Shown piece after piece: positions 17,424-25,228 of a stretch of 64,000 bases of DNA (position 1 is the stretch's first letter; every line of letters begins with the position of its first letter). Position numbers and translations under genes: made by a program. The stretch is from Chitinophagaceae bacterium (GTDB taxonomy: Bacteria > Bacteroidota > Bacteroidia > Chitinophagales > Chitinophagaceae). The notes below the pieces were generated by a model. The model did not search any database. It was not told the origin of the DNA and worked only from the letters and a program-made list of their open reading frames with translations. The DNA lies in contig SEAC01000025.1 in NCBI GenBank assembly GCA_004173235.1, forward strand, positions 124,001 to 188,000, written 5' to 3'.

Positions 17424-17624
17424 TTAAACAAGGTAGCGGCTTCCAGGCTGCCAGCGCGACTCATGGAAAGCAGGAACCGGGTAGCTCGCACCGTTGCGGG
17501 CGGATGCCGGGTCGTAGCGACGCGGGCGCTCGTTGCCGGAGTTTACCGATTGGGGTAAAGTGGGGGCATTGAATCCGGCAGCAGCAGATGTGTTGAAAGC
17601 CGGGCGTTCGTTGTTGGAATGCAT
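17424..17624 (-). CDS. Small hypothetical protein (66 aa)
   Basis: A 66-residue frame starting at ATG 17624 (MHSNNERPAF). It is rich in Asn, Arg, Pro and Ser, with an NERP motif repeated at about residues 5 and 29, and is predicted to be disordered. I recognise no family. Support comes from the hairpin terminator positioned right after the stop. The rest of the 676-base interval between rpoN and the DUF1328 gene shows nothing else that I can support. Confidence 0.45.
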   Translation of the reverse strand: MHSNNERPAFNTSAAAGFNAPTLPQSVNSGNERPRRYDPASARNGASYPVPAFHESRWQPGSRYLV

Positions 17625-17841
17625 GGTTGGGAATATTCTGCCGTACCTGCTGCGAAAATCACACCAACAACCGTCTTTGTATATCCCCAAAGCACTGCTG
17701 CGCATCTGGTTGTCGTGCATCTATTTCCTCATCCAACCCCATCCACCACGGAATAATAATGAGCATTGCGCCAAATGGATTTTGGCACCATTCTTTGATT
17801 ATAGTGTTTAGAAAATTTATTAACTCCTAAAACCTATTGTT

Positions 17842-18009
17842 ATGTTACGTTGGACAGTAATCTTTCTGGTAGTTGCTATTATCGCAGCAATCTTCGGTTT
17901 CGGTGGTATCGCAGCCGGTGCCGCTTCTATCGCTAAAATCCTCTTCTTCATCTTCCTGGTTCTGTTTGTACTGAGCCTGATCGCTGGTGGTTTCCGCCGC
18001 GTAGACTAA
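17842..18009 (+). CDS. DUF1328 small membrane protein
   Basis: A 55-residue gene with ATG 17842 and TAA at 18007-18009. The protein [20 protein letters not shown]... has two transmembrane helices joined by a Gly/Ala-rich turn and ends GGFRRVD, the typical size and layout of DUF1328 (YtjA) proteins. Codon choice (GTT, GCT, GGT, ATC) differs from neighbours and suggests strong expression. A terminator follows at 18061. Members are linked to envelope or general stress; the mechanism is unknown. Confidence 0.88.
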   Translation: MLRWTVIFLVVAIIAAIFGFGGIAAGAASIAKILFFIFLVLFVLSLIAGGFRRVD

Positions 18010-18014
18010 GGAAA

Positions 18015-18035
18015 GTGAATCGTGAATCGTCAAGC
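18015..18035. repeat. Period-7 word repeat, GTGAATC family
   Basis: Three consecutive 7-mers (gtgaatc, gtgaatc, gtcaagc) begin five bases after the DUF1328 stop. The 14-mer gaatcgtgaatcgt is shared with the array at 21703. Confidence 0.65.
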
Positions 18036-18060
18036 TTGCATTGGCGATGCGCAGATAAAA

Positions 18061-18087
18061 AAGGGAACGCAGTGCGTTCCTTTTTTT
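18061..18087 (+). terminator. Intrinsic terminator after DUF1328 gene
   Basis: GGAACGC pairs with GCGTTCC around an AGT loop, with A residues before and seven T residues after the stem. Confidence 0.85.
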
Positions 18088-18090
18088 ATT

Positions 18091-18198
18091 CGTGAGCCGT
18101 CACCCGTGAGCCGTGAGCGCTGACGCCTATAATAAAAGAACGGATGACTAAGCCATCCGTTCTTTGTTTCTTTATGCGTTGCGAGCTCACGGCTCACA
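18091..18198. repeat. Inverted period-7 repeats flanking a hairpin, GTGAGCC family
   Basis: The left arm has four 7-mers of the form cgtgagc/cgtcacc plus gctgacg (18091-18125). The right arm (18185-18198) reads gctcacg gctcaca, the inverse. Between them lies a separate 12-bp terminator stem. The right arm ends three bases before the stop of the minus-strand 80-residue gene. Confidence 0.7.
18135..18165. terminator. Bidirectional terminator stem
   Basis: AAAGAACGGATG pairs perfectly with CATCCGTTCTTT around a 7-base loop, with T-rich sequence on both outgoing sides. It separates the convergent DUF1328 and 80-residue genes. Confidence 0.75.
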
Positions 18199-18201
18199 AT
18201 T

Positions 18202-18444
18202 TTATCGCGAGCTATCCACATCCTCGTTGCCACGCGGAGCTGCGTTGGCGCCGGCATCGCCGGGTGCGGGCGTGCGCTCCGATTCGGAGCGGGTGAGCAC
18301 TTTCTCGTCGTTGCGCGGATCTTCGGGGCGTGCTTCGGCCAGCGAATCGTCGCCGCCCTCGCGGCGGGGCGTGAGGTCGGGCGGGTTGCTGTAACCCGGC
18401 TCGTTGGGCAGGCCCATGTGATTGGTCAGGGGTCGTTCGTTCAT
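18202..18444 (-). CDS. Small hydrophilic hypothetical protein (80 aa)
   Basis: An 80-residue acidic, Pro/Arg/Glu-rich protein (MNERPLTNHMGLPNEPGYS at the start) without hydrophobic segments, predicted to be disordered. It is the last gene of a minus-strand run (YtxH-like, holin-like, 149-residue protein), with an 18-base gap to the gene upstream, and it ends just before a terminator. I do not recognise a named domain. Co-transcription with the envelope-stress genes is inferred from spacing. Confidence 0.6.
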   Translation of the reverse strand: MNERPLTNHMGLPNEPGYSNPPDLTPRREGGDDSLAEARPEDPRNDEKVLTRSESERTPAPGDAGANAAPRGNEDVDSSR

Positions 18445-18462
18445 ATGCTTCGTTTTTAGGGA

Positions 18463-18912
18463 TCAATGGCTTCCATCCGACTCCACGTCGGCGGCCTTCT
18501 TCATATCCGGCGGCGTGCCCGGTGGCTTGCCGAAATTGGCGAAGAAGTTCTTCAGTTTTTTCGAGAAGGCGGTCTCCTTTTCGCTGTTGAGGTAGCGGGC
18601 GATGAGCGTGCTGGCGGCCAGCGGCACGAAGGTGCGCGAGAACCAGCCGGCTTTGCGCAAGAGGTAGCGGCGCAGCACCATGTCTACCCCGATGTCGAGG
18701 CCCACGTTGAGCATCGGCGAAGTAGGCCGGTTGCGTTTGCCGATCCTGGTGAGGATACGCGTCACCACCAGCACGCCGTTGGTCACTGGGCGAACGTCTT
18801 CCTGTATGCTGTTGAAGCTTCCCTTGATCGCCGCTTTCTGCAGCCCGAGCAATTCCTCGAGGCGCGCCTTCTCCTCCATGAGGTCGTCGTAGCTGGCTAT
18901 CTTCTTACTCAT
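18463..18912 (-). CDS. Conserved hypothetical protein in YtxH/holin operon (149 aa)
   Basis: A 149-residue protein with a helical N-terminus (SYDDLMEEKARLEELLGLQK), a central weakly hydrophobic part with LDIGVDMVLRRYLLRKAGW, and a Lys/Pro-rich tail. It has one possible membrane-associated helix around residue 90-105. It overlaps the 3' end of the holin-like gene by 8 bases, indicating coupled translation. Function is unknown; the setting suggests an envelope or stress role. Confidence 0.7.
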   Translation of the reverse strand: MSKKIASYDDLMEEKARLEELLGLQKAAIKGSFNSIQEDVRPVTNGVLVVTRILTRIGKRNRPTSPMLNVGLDIGVDMVLRRYLLRKAGWFSRTFVPLAASTLIARYLNSEKETAFSKKLKNFFANFGKPPGTPPDMKKAADVESDGSH

Positions 18913-19246
18913 AGATCTTTTTGAGGATTGCTTTCTTGAGAATGGGGAACACCAATTTCTTGCGCAGGGCTACGATGAGTACCATCAGCAGAATGAAGAT
19001 TCCACCAACGATAAAAAAGCCCGCCGCCGTGCTGTGCAGCAGGTTGCCCAGCCACCAGGCCAGTCCCATGCCCAGGAAAAAGAGAATGAAAATGAGGAGG
19101 ATGAAAGCGGATAGTCCTGCTACCAGCCCCGAGGTTACGTTCGTTGCCTTTTGCGTGAGCGTTACCAGTGCCAGCTTGTAATAGGTGTCGAGGTAATCGC
19201 TAACGCTTTGGGTGAGAGTGCCGGTCTTCGATTTAAGTTCTTCCAT
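18905..19246 (-). CDS. Phage-holin-superfamily III type membrane protein
   Basis: A 113-residue protein with a short amphipathic head and two strong transmembrane helices (about residues 42-68 and 72-95), then a basic end (RKKLVFPILKKAILKKIYE). This fits the Actinobacteriophage holin superfamily III (PF07332) proteins that are common in non-phage stress operons of Bacteroidota. There is no phage gene nearby, so a lysis role is unlikely. It lies between the YtxH-like gene and the 149-residue gene. Confidence 0.8.
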   Translation of the reverse strand: MEELKSKTGTLTQSVSDYLDTYYKLALVTLTQKATNVTSGLVAGLSAFILLIFILFFLGMGLAWWLGNLLHSTAAGFFIVGGIFILLMVLIVALRKKLVFPILKKAILKKIYE

Positions 19247-19271
19247 AAGCTGGGTTCGATTCGTAAGAAAA

Positions 19272-19294
19272 GAACAGGCTCCGGGAGCCTGTTC
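19272..19294 (-). terminator. Hairpin after YtxH-like gene
   Basis: GAACAGGCTCC and GGAGCCTGTTC form an 11-bp stem. Read leftward it runs into CTTTTCTT. It lies between the YtxH-like gene and the holin-like gene, so it may attenuate rather than stop downstream expression. Confidence 0.65.
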
Positions 19295-19302
19295 CGTAAT
19301 AA

Positions 19303-19560
19303 TTAGCTATAGCGCTCGCGGGCTTCGTTGAAGCCGTCCACGGCATCGCCTGCCGACTTGCGTCCTTTCTTAGCCAGCGTTTCGAGCTCGCCTTTCGCAT
19401 TGGCGAAAAGGTCGGTCAGCGAATCGCCCCAGTCACCGGCAGTTTTGCCGATGCGCGCACGGAAGTCAGTACCTTTTTCAGGTGCCAGAAGGAGGCCCAA
19501 CACAACACCGGCAGCGGCAGCGCCCACCAGTCCGATTACCATCTTTGATTTCGTTGTCAT
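19303..19560 (-). CDS. YtxH-domain stress protein
   Basis: An 85-residue protein that begins MTTKSKMVIGLVGAAAAGVV. It has one Gly/Ala-rich membrane helix (residues 7-25) followed by LLLAPEKGTDFRARIGK, the classical YtxH signature, and a soluble helix ending in RERYS. It is the first gene of the minus-strand envelope-stress run. A second ATG six bases upstream (19566) is possible. Confidence 0.85.
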   Translation of the reverse strand: MTTKSKMVIGLVGAAAAGVVLGLLLAPEKGTDFRARIGKTAGDWGDSLTDLFANAKGELETLAKKGRKSAGDAVDGFNEARERYS

Positions 19561-19753
19561 AATCATCCCTGTTTTAAAGTTACGAATGCTCTCCCGTTAT
19601 GTTTGAAATAATCGTACCACCACAGCATGGCGCGGAAGTTGTGCGCTAAGCTAAAAAAAGGAGGCTGCCGGAGCGGCCTGAATGGGATTTCGTTTAATTT
19701 CCCCACCGAATGGTATAATAATTATAGCATTACCCCAGAATGGACTTAAGCTT

Positions 19754-20098
19754 ATGGTACTGCGGAAGAAGGTGCTGATCATTGACGATGAAGTGGATTT
19801 GTGTTTACTCATGAAGTCCTATTTTCTGCGTAAGAACTACGAGGTGTATATTGCGCATACGCTCAAAGACGGCGTGCAGCGCCTCGATGAGATTATGCCC
19901 GATTTCCTGTTCATCGATTACAACCTCCCCGATGGCCTGGGTTGGGACAAGCTACCGGATATGTACCAGAAGCATCCCGGCATCAACTATCATCTTATCA
20001 GCGCCTTCCGGCCCACCATCCCCTCCGACCTCGACGGGGCGAAGCTGACGATCTGGGAAAAGCCGATCAGTCTGAAGGCGCTGGATAACTTTTTTTAG
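19754..20098 (+). CDS. Single-domain response regulator
   Basis: A 114-residue stand-alone receiver (MVLRKKVLIIDDEVDLCLLM). It shows the acidic pair near residue 11, the acceptor Asp in FLFIDYNLPD near residue 54 and a Lys in IWEKPIS near 101. There is no output domain. The N-terminal extension of the open frame back to 19682 is not receiver-like. No kinase is adjacent; the nearest are in the sigma-54 block 4 kb to the left. A terminator follows within 11 bases. Confidence 0.85.
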   Translation: MVLRKKVLIIDDEVDLCLLMKSYFLRKNYEVYIAHTLKDGVQRLDEIMPDFLFIDYNLPDGLGWDKLPDMYQKHPGINYHLISAFRPTIPSDLDGAKLTIWEKPISLKALDNFF

Positions 20099-20108
20099 TC
20101 TAATAACA

Positions 20109-20130
20109 AAAAGGCCGCATTCGGCCTTTT
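20109..20130. terminator. Terminator after receiver gene
   Basis: AAAAGGCCG pairs with CGGCCTTTT around a CATT loop and is followed by T residues, 11 bases after the stop at 20098. Confidence 0.8.
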
Positions 20131-20174
20131 TCACGCAAAGGCGCAAAGACGCAACGCCGCAAAGACTGCGTTAT

Positions 20175-20213
20175 TATATGCAAAGCCCCGCCGATGGCGG
20201 GGCTTTGCATATA
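20175..20213. terminator. Long perfect hairpin between convergent genes
   Basis: An 18-bp perfect stem (TATATGCAAAGCCCCGCC and its complement) with a GAT loop. The same ATGCAAAGCCCC core appears in the hairpin at 38238, so these two terminators may be related copies. Confidence 0.75.
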
Positions 20214-20217
20214 AAAT

Positions 20218-20304
20218 TTCCAATTTTCAACAAACAATGCTCAATTTTCATCGAGGGTTTTCCCTTGAACATTGAAAATGGAGCATTGATTATTGACCAT
20301 TACT
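20218..20304. repeat. Inverted period-7 word repeats, TTTCAAT/CATTGAA family
   Basis: The left arm has five 7-mers (ttccaat, tttcaac, aaacaat, gctcaat, tttcatc). The right arm has five inverse 7-mers (cattgaa, aatggag, cattgat, tattgac, cattact). The arms pair imperfectly around a short spacer. The right arm ends two bases from the citrate synthase stop codon. Confidence 0.75.
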
Positions 20305-20305
20305 C

Positions 20306-21631
20306 TTAGTCTCCCCAAACATTATCCTCTCCCTTCAGCCACTTCTTCACCAGCTCGGTGGTCACCGATTTGGGGCGCTCGAGCGGGAAGTTGAGGGCAC
20401 GGTCCCAGCAAAGCGAGGACAGTACACCGAGGGCGCGGCTGACGGCAAAGAGTACCGTATAGAATTCGTACTCCACCATCCCGTAGTGCACCAGCAGGGC
20501 GCCGCTGTGGGCGTCTACGTTGGGCCAGGGGTTCTTGATCTTTCCCAGCGATTGCAGGATAGGCGGAACGGTTTCGTAGATGTTCCATACCGTTTGCACG
20601 AGCGGGTCGTCGGGCATGTGCTTCTTGCCGAACTCCATTTGCGCCGTAAAGCGCGGGTCGGTTTTGCGCAACACCGCGTGGCCGTAGCCCGGCACTACCT
20701 TACCGGCGGCGAGCGTCTTCTTCACGTATTCGGCGATCTGTTCGCCGGTGGGTGCTTCGGTGTTCAGCTCTTCGCGCATTTCGAAGATCCACTTGATCAC
20801 TTCCTGGTTGGCAAGGCCGTGCAACGGGCCCGCGAGGCCGTTCATCCCGGCGGCGTAGCTGAGGTAGGGATCGCTGAGCGCGGAGCCCACGAGGTGCGTA
20901 GTGTGCGCCGAAACGTTACCGCCTTCGTGGTCGGCATGGATGGTCATGTAAAGACGCATCAGCTCCTTGAACGAATCGTCGGTGAAGCCCATCATGTGCG
21001 CGAAGTTGCCCGACCAGTCGAGCAGGCCATTCGGCTGGATGTGGTCGCCGCCCTTGTATTTGCGGCGGTAGATGTAGGCTGCAATGCGCGGCAGGCGCGA
21101 AATGAGGTCCATCGAGTCGTCGAACACGGCTTCCCAATAGTCCTTCTTGCTCATGCCGGCGGCGTAGCGCTTGGCAAATTGGCTCTCCGTCTGCAGGGCC
21201 ATTACGCCCACAACGAACTGCGTCATCGGGTGCGTGGCAACCGGCAGCGCTTCGATGGTGGCAAACACGTGGTTGGGCACGTGGCTGCGGCGCTGCCATA
21301 CCGATGTAAGGTGTTGCACGTCTTCCTCTGTGGGAAGCTCGCCCACGAGCATCAGGTAAAACAGGCCCTCTGGCAACGGCTCGGAGCCGCCCTCGTGCTT
21401 CGGAAGCTTCTCCTGCAGCTCGGGGATGGTGTAGCCGCGGAAGCGGATGCCTTCCTGCGCGTCGAGAAGGGACGTTTCGGTAACGAGGCCGGTGATGCCG
21501 CGCATGCCCTGGTAGATCTGGGCCAGCTGCACTTCGCCGATGACCTTGTTGCCGTGTTCCTTGATAAGATCCTTGATCTCCGCGCCGACAATGTCCGCCT
21601 TCGCTTTGAACCTGTCTTTAATGATACCCAT
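20306..21631 (-). CDS. gltA: Citrate synthase, mitochondrial-like type
   Basis: A 441-residue citrate synthase, which condenses oxaloacetate and acetyl-CoA in the TCA cycle. Active-site regions are visible: NGLAGPLHGLANQEV (His), VPGYGHAVLRKTDPR (His and Arg) and NVDAHSGALL (Asp). These motifs and the overall length resemble the mitochondrial (eukaryotic-type) enzyme more than the hexameric proteobacterial type. A similar type is known from some Bacteroidota. It stands alone between two inverted word-repeat elements. Confidence 0.95.
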   Translation of the reverse strand: MGIIKDRFKAKADIVGAEIKDLIKEHGNKVIGEVQLAQIYQGMRGITGLVTETSLLDAQEGIRFRGYTIPELQEKLPKHEGGSEPLPEGLFYLMLVGELPTEEDVQHLTSVWQRRSHVPNHVFATIEALPVATHPMTQFVVGVMALQTESQFAKRYAAGMSKKDYWEAVFDDSMDLISRLPRIAAYIYRRKYKGGDHIQPNGLLDWSGNFAHMMGFTDDSFKELMRLYMTIHADHEGGNVSAHTTHLVGSALSDPYLSYAAGMNGLAGPLHGLANQEVIKWIFEMREELNTEAPTGEQIAEYVKKTLAAGKVVPGYGHAVLRKTDPRFTAQMEFGKKHMPDDPLVQTVWNIYETVPPILQSLGKIKNPWPNVDAHSGALLVHYGMVEYEFYTVLFAVSRALGVLSSLCWDRALNFPLERPKSVTTELVKKWLKGEDNVWGD

Positions 21632-21702
21632 TAGCTGAAATATTTCTTAAGATGAAAAGGATTTTTTAAGCGGCCTAAAGGTAGGGCATGGGCGGCATTC
21701 CG

Positions 21703-21866
21703 GAATCGTGAATCGTGAGCCGTCAGCCGTGAGGCGTGAAAGAGTGATGCACGGCAATGCGCATCCGATCGGGAACAATGCGATCCCATCCATCGGAACG
21801 TTTCGAACGTCGGCTGGCCCTGCTTCCGTATGCCGATCATGGCTCACGGCTGACGGCTCACGTCAC
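21703..21866. repeat. Inverted period-7 word repeats, GTGAATC/GTGAGCC family
   Basis: The left arm reads gaatcgt, gaatcgt, gagccgt, cagccgt, gaggcgt, gaaagag (21703-21744). The right arm is atggctc, acggctg, acggctc, acgtcac (21839-21866). The 20-mer at 21714-21733 is the exact reverse complement of 21843-21862, with 109 bases between. The right arm overlaps the stop codon of the LptF/G gene. Confidence 0.85.
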
Positions 21867-22951
21867 TTCGGTGCCTTCCGGTACAAGTACACCGCCAGCA
21901 GTGTAAAGAGGATGTTGGGAACCCATGCAGCCAGCATTGGCGGGAAGTTCCCCTTGACCGAGAACACCGTGGAAAAGCGGTCGAACATGATGAACACTAC
22001 GGAGATGACGATGCCCAGCGCAAGATGCAAGCCGGAGCCGCCGCGTGTTTTGCGGCCGGCGAGGATCGCCCCGATGAGCGTCAGTAGAATTACGGAGTAG
22101 CAGGTAGACGTGCGGCGGTACTTCTCCACCTTCAGCGTGTTGACGCCTTCATTGCCGCGCAGCTCCTCGGCAGCAATGTAGCGGTTCAGTTCGGAAGTAG
22201 TAAGCTTGTCTTTAAGGTATTGATCGCGGCGCAGGTCGCCGGGCTGCAGGTGCAGGTCCACGAGCATCTCGGGATGCTGCTCCAGCTGCTCACCAAGCGG
22301 ACCCACGTTGCGCACCTGCACATTGCGGAGCTTCCACTTGCGGCTCGCCGAATCCCACTGGATCATGTCCGCACGTAGATTGTACACGAGGTCGCGGCCC
22401 TTGATGCGGTTGAGGAAAAACGAATTGCCCATCTTCGAAGCGGTGTCGAAAAACTTCAGCCCGATGTAGGTATTCGAATCCGTACGCATATAGTACGCTT
22501 TCGGCTTCTTGATCTCTTCGGGCGAAGGCGAATCGATGTAGCGCGCCTGGAAAGATGCCCGCAGGTCGTTGGCCTTCGGTATATAATAAGCAGCGGCAAA
22601 CCAAAGCACCACGGCGAAGAAAGTGCCGCCGGCGAGGTAAGTGCGCAGCCAACGGTTGTAGGTGGTGCCCGTTGCCAGTATGGCGATGATCTCGGTGCGC
22701 ATCGCCATCCGGCTCGTTGAATAAATGACGCCGATGAAAACGAAGAGCGGGTACAACATCCCCCAGATGTAGGGAACGAAGGCGATATAGTATTGCTGGA
22801 TGATCTGCTTGCCGGTGAGGCCTGACTTTACGAAGTCATCCGTCTTCTCCGAACTGTCTACCGCCACCGCGATCACGGTGAAGATCAGCATGCACGTGAT
22901 GAAGGCCATCAGCACCTGCCGCAGTATGTACCAGTCGAGTTTTTTCATCAA
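21863..22951 (-). CDS. LptF/LptG family permease
   Basis: A 362-residue YjgP/YjgQ-type permease of the LPS transport system (inner-membrane part of LptB2FG). It has an N-terminal helix pair (LDWYILRQVLMAFITCMLIF), a large periplasmic region in the middle, and three C-terminal helices (VILLTLIGAILAGRKTRGG, GIVISVVFIMF, ILFTLLAVYLYRK). Only one member is present here, so the partner must be elsewhere. ATG 22951 or the next codon can serve as start. The stop lies inside a word-repeat arm. Confidence 0.9.
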   Translation of the reverse strand: MMKKLDWYILRQVLMAFITCMLIFTVIAVAVDSSEKTDDFVKSGLTGKQIIQQYYIAFVPYIWGMLYPLFVFIGVIYSTSRMAMRTEIIAILATGTTYNRWLRTYLAGGTFFAVVLWFAAAYYIPKANDLRASFQARYIDSPSPEEIKKPKAYYMRTDSNTYIGLKFFDTASKMGNSFFLNRIKGRDLVYNLRADMIQWDSASRKWKLRNVQVRNVGPLGEQLEQHPEMLVDLHLQPGDLRRDQYLKDKLTTSELNRYIAAEELRGNEGVNTLKVEKYRRTSTCYSVILLTLIGAILAGRKTRGGSGLHLALGIVISVVFIMFDRFSTVFSVKGNFPPMLAAWVPNILFTLLAVYLYRKAPK

Positions 22952-22970
22952 CGAGAGCGAAAATAGAATG

Positions 22971-23095
22971 TTTGTCGTTTGTCGTTTGTAGTTTGTCGTT
23001 GGCGTAACCGAAGGAATGCAAATTTTTAAGCTTTTGTTTCAAATTGTGCGAAACGACGGCCTCGAACTGCAAAAACCACAAACGACAAACCACAA
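22971..23095. repeat. Inverted period-7 word repeats, TTTGTCG family, between divergent genes
   Basis: The left arm reads tttgtcg, tttgtcg, tttgtag, tttgtcg, ttggcgt (22971-23005). The right arm reads accacaa, acgacaa, accacaa (23075-23095), the inverse. The spacer is about 69 bases. The element fills the gap between the divergent starts of the LptF/G and SDR genes. Confidence 0.8.
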
Positions 23096-23131
23096 ACTGC
23101 CCTCTGGCCCGTCCTTTGCCGCCCCATCGGG

Positions 23132-23860
23132 ATGCGATTCAGCAATAAGGTTTGCCTCGTTACGGGAGCGGGCTCGGGTATTGGCCGCGCCACTGCGCTG
23201 CAGCTGGCAGCCGGGGGCGGCAGCGTGCTCGTGATCGACCGCGACGAAGCCGGCGGGTCCGAAACGGTGCGGCTCATTGCCGAAGCCGGCGGCCGCGCCG
23301 CTTTTGCCCGTTGCGATGTGGGCGAGGAAGCGCAGGTGGCCGCCACCGTGCGCACTGCGCTCGACACGTGGGGGCGCATAGACGTGCTCGTGAACAACGC
23401 GGCGATGATGACCTTCAAAAAGATCGTCGACCTCAGCACCGCCGAGTGGGACACCCTGATGAATGTCAACCTGCGCTCGGTATTCCTGTTTTGCAGGTTG
23501 TGCATCCCGCACATGCAACGCGGTGCGATCGTCAACGTGAGCTCGGTGCACGCGCACGAAACAACGGCCAACGTTGTGCCTTATGCCAGCAGCAAGGGTG
23601 CCATGGAGGCGTTTACGCGCGGCGTGAGTCTCGAGTACCCGTGGCCCAGGCTCCGCATCAACTGCGTGGCACCCGGCGCGGTAGATACGCCCATGCTCCG
23701 CAACAACCCCAACATCCGCAGCGGCGCCGAAAAGCTGGAAGGCGCCATCGGCAAACCCGAAGAGCTCGCCGCGGCAATCTGCTTCATCGCATCCGACGAA
23801 GCATCGTATATCAACGGTACTACACTGGTGGTCGATGGTGGCCGCCTGGACATTCTATAA
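23132..23860 (+). CDS. Short-chain dehydrogenase/reductase
   Basis: A 242-residue classical SDR. NAD(P)-binding TGAGSGIGRA near residue 11, NNAAM near residue 89, the catalytic Ser in VNVSSVH and YASSKGAM (Tyr-x-x-x-Lys) near residue 150, and the C-terminal INGTTLVVDGG are all present. The Asp after the second strand (VIDRDE) favours NAD. It is followed after 15 bases by a GH1-like gene, so the pair may work on one sugar or glycoside; the substrate is unknown. Confidence 0.92.
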   Translation: MRFSNKVCLVTGAGSGIGRATALQLAAGGGSVLVIDRDEAGGSETVRLIAEAGGRAAFARCDVGEEAQVAATVRTALDTWGRIDVLVNNAAMMTFKKIVDLSTAEWDTLMNVNLRSVFLFCRLCIPHMQRGAIVNVSSVHAHETTANVVPYASSKGAMEAFTRGVSLEYPWPRLRINCVAPGAVDTPMLRNNPNIRSGAEKLEGAIGKPEELAAAICFIASDEASYINGTTLVVDGGRLDIL

Positions 23861-23875
23861 CGAAAGGCATTACTT

Positions 23876-25075
23876 ATGATCGGCTCAAAATTCATGTTCG
23901 CTACCGGTATCGAAAACTCCTACCCCACCATCCGCCTCGCGGACGGCACGATGAAGCGCATCGACGAGATGGAGAAGTGCCGCCACTACCAGAACATGGC
24001 GCTCGACTTCCAGCTCACGAAAGACATCTGCATCGACTTCCTGCGCTGGGGCCCGCCCTACTACCAGGTGCACACCGCGCCGGGTAAGTACGATTGGTCG
24101 TATACGGATGAAGCCATTGCACAAATGCGCGCGCTCAACATCACGCCTATCGTAGACCTGTTGCACTTTGGCGTTCCCGATTGGCTGGGCAATTTTCAGA
24201 ACCCCGAGTTCCCGAAGTTCTTTGCCGAGTATGCCTGCGCGTTTGCGAAGCGCTTTCCCGACCTCGACCTGTATACACCGATCAACGAGATCTTTATCAC
24301 TGCCATGTTCTCTGCGCAGTATGGATGGTGGAATGAATGCCTTACTTCGGACGTTTCGTTTGTGCGTGCACTGAAGCACCTCTGCCAGGCCAATGTGATG
24401 GCCATGCGCGAAATACTCAAAGTGCAACCCAACGCTACGTTCATTCAAAGCGAATCATCGGAATACTTCCATCCCGTGCGGCCCGAAGTGCAAGGCCTCG
24501 CGAACTTCCTCAACCAGAAGCGCTTCCTCGCGCTTGACCTCACCTACGGTTATCCCATCCGCGTAAATATGTTCGAATACCTGATGGAGAATGGTATGAC
24601 GCGCGAAGAGATTCGTTGGTTTGAGCAAAACCAGGTAAAGGCGCGTTGCGTGATGGGTAACGACTACTATGCCACCAACGAGCACATGGTGATGCCCAAT
24701 GGCACCTGGCAGGCGGCGGGCGACATCTTTGGCTACTACGTGATCACGCACCAGTACTACGCGCGCTACCGGCTTCCCATCATGCACACCGAAACCAACC
24801 GTGCCCACGACGGCGAAGACTGGCTGTGGCGGCAGTGGGCCAACCTGCACCGGCTCAAGCAGGACGGCGTTCCCATTCTTGGCTTCACCTGGTATAGCCT
24901 CACCCACCAGGTAGACTGGCACGTTGCCTTGCGCGAAGAGTTGAACCATACGCACCCCGTGGGGCTTTTTGACCTCGACCGCAACATCCAGCCTGTGGGA
25001 AAGGCCTACAAGCGGCTCATCCAGCAATGGGGTCCCGTGCTCGACGACGAGCGCTTCGGTCCCGTGTATCGTTGA
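23876..25075 (+). CDS. Glycoside hydrolase family 1-like protein
   Basis: A 399-residue (beta/alpha)8 protein. The acid/base Glu is in TPINEIF near residue 142 and the nucleophile Glu is in MHTETNR near residue 304, as in clan GH-A family 1. An N-terminal CRHYQNMALDFQLTKDICID segment and the WYSLTHQVDWHVAL end also fit. It is shorter than typical GH1 enzymes (about 450 residues), and the first strand lacks the usual GAATAAYQ motif. No signal peptide is seen. It is encoded 15 bases after an SDR gene, probably in one transcript. Confidence 0.8.
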   Translation: MIGSKFMFATGIENSYPTIRLADGTMKRIDEMEKCRHYQNMALDFQLTKDICIDFLRWGPPYYQVHTAPGKYDWSYTDEAIAQMRALNITPIVDLLHFGVPDWLGNFQNPEFPKFFAEYACAFAKRFPDLDLYTPINEIFITAMFSAQYGWWNECLTSDVSFVRALKHLCQANVMAMREILKVQPNATFIQSESSEYFHPVRPEVQGLANFLNQKRFLALDLTYGYPIRVNMFEYLMENGMTREEIRWFEQNQVKARCVMGNDYYATNEHMVMPNGTWQAAGDIFGYYVITHQYYARYRLPIMHTETNRAHDGEDWLWRQWANLHRLKQDGVPILGFTWYSLTHQVDWHVALREELNHTHPVGLFDLDRNIQPVGKAYKRLIQQWGPVLDDERFGPVYR

Positions 25076-25080
25076 CGCGA

Positions 25081-25200
25081 GCATCCTTTAGGACGTCATT
25101 GCGAGCGAAGCGAAGCAATCCCACCCAACCGCAGGACGCCTTCCGGCCGTCATCGCCAGCATCCTTCAGGACGTCATTGCGAGCGAAACGAAGCAACCCC
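25081..25200. repeat. Two direct copies of a 42-base dispersed repeat
   Basis: The 42-base units at 25081-25122 and 25159-25200 are nearly identical, and each contains CGTCATTGCGAGCGAAGCG followed by a CAATCC/CAACCC end. A further inverted copy is at 30096-30122 and a diverged, self-complementary relative is at 35052-35120. This word is known as a common intergenic repeat in many bacteria. Confidence 0.85.
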
Positions 25201-25228
25201 GCCCATTCCATTTTCTTAGCTTTACACT

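Noticed and set aside
18905-19246. Prophage indicated by a holin-like gene
   Set aside because: No other phage gene is near; holin superfamily III proteins with YtxH-like neighbours are common chromosomal stress genes.
20486-21634. 382-residue plus-strand open frame
   Set aside because: Antisense to the citrate synthase gene; no recognisable motif.
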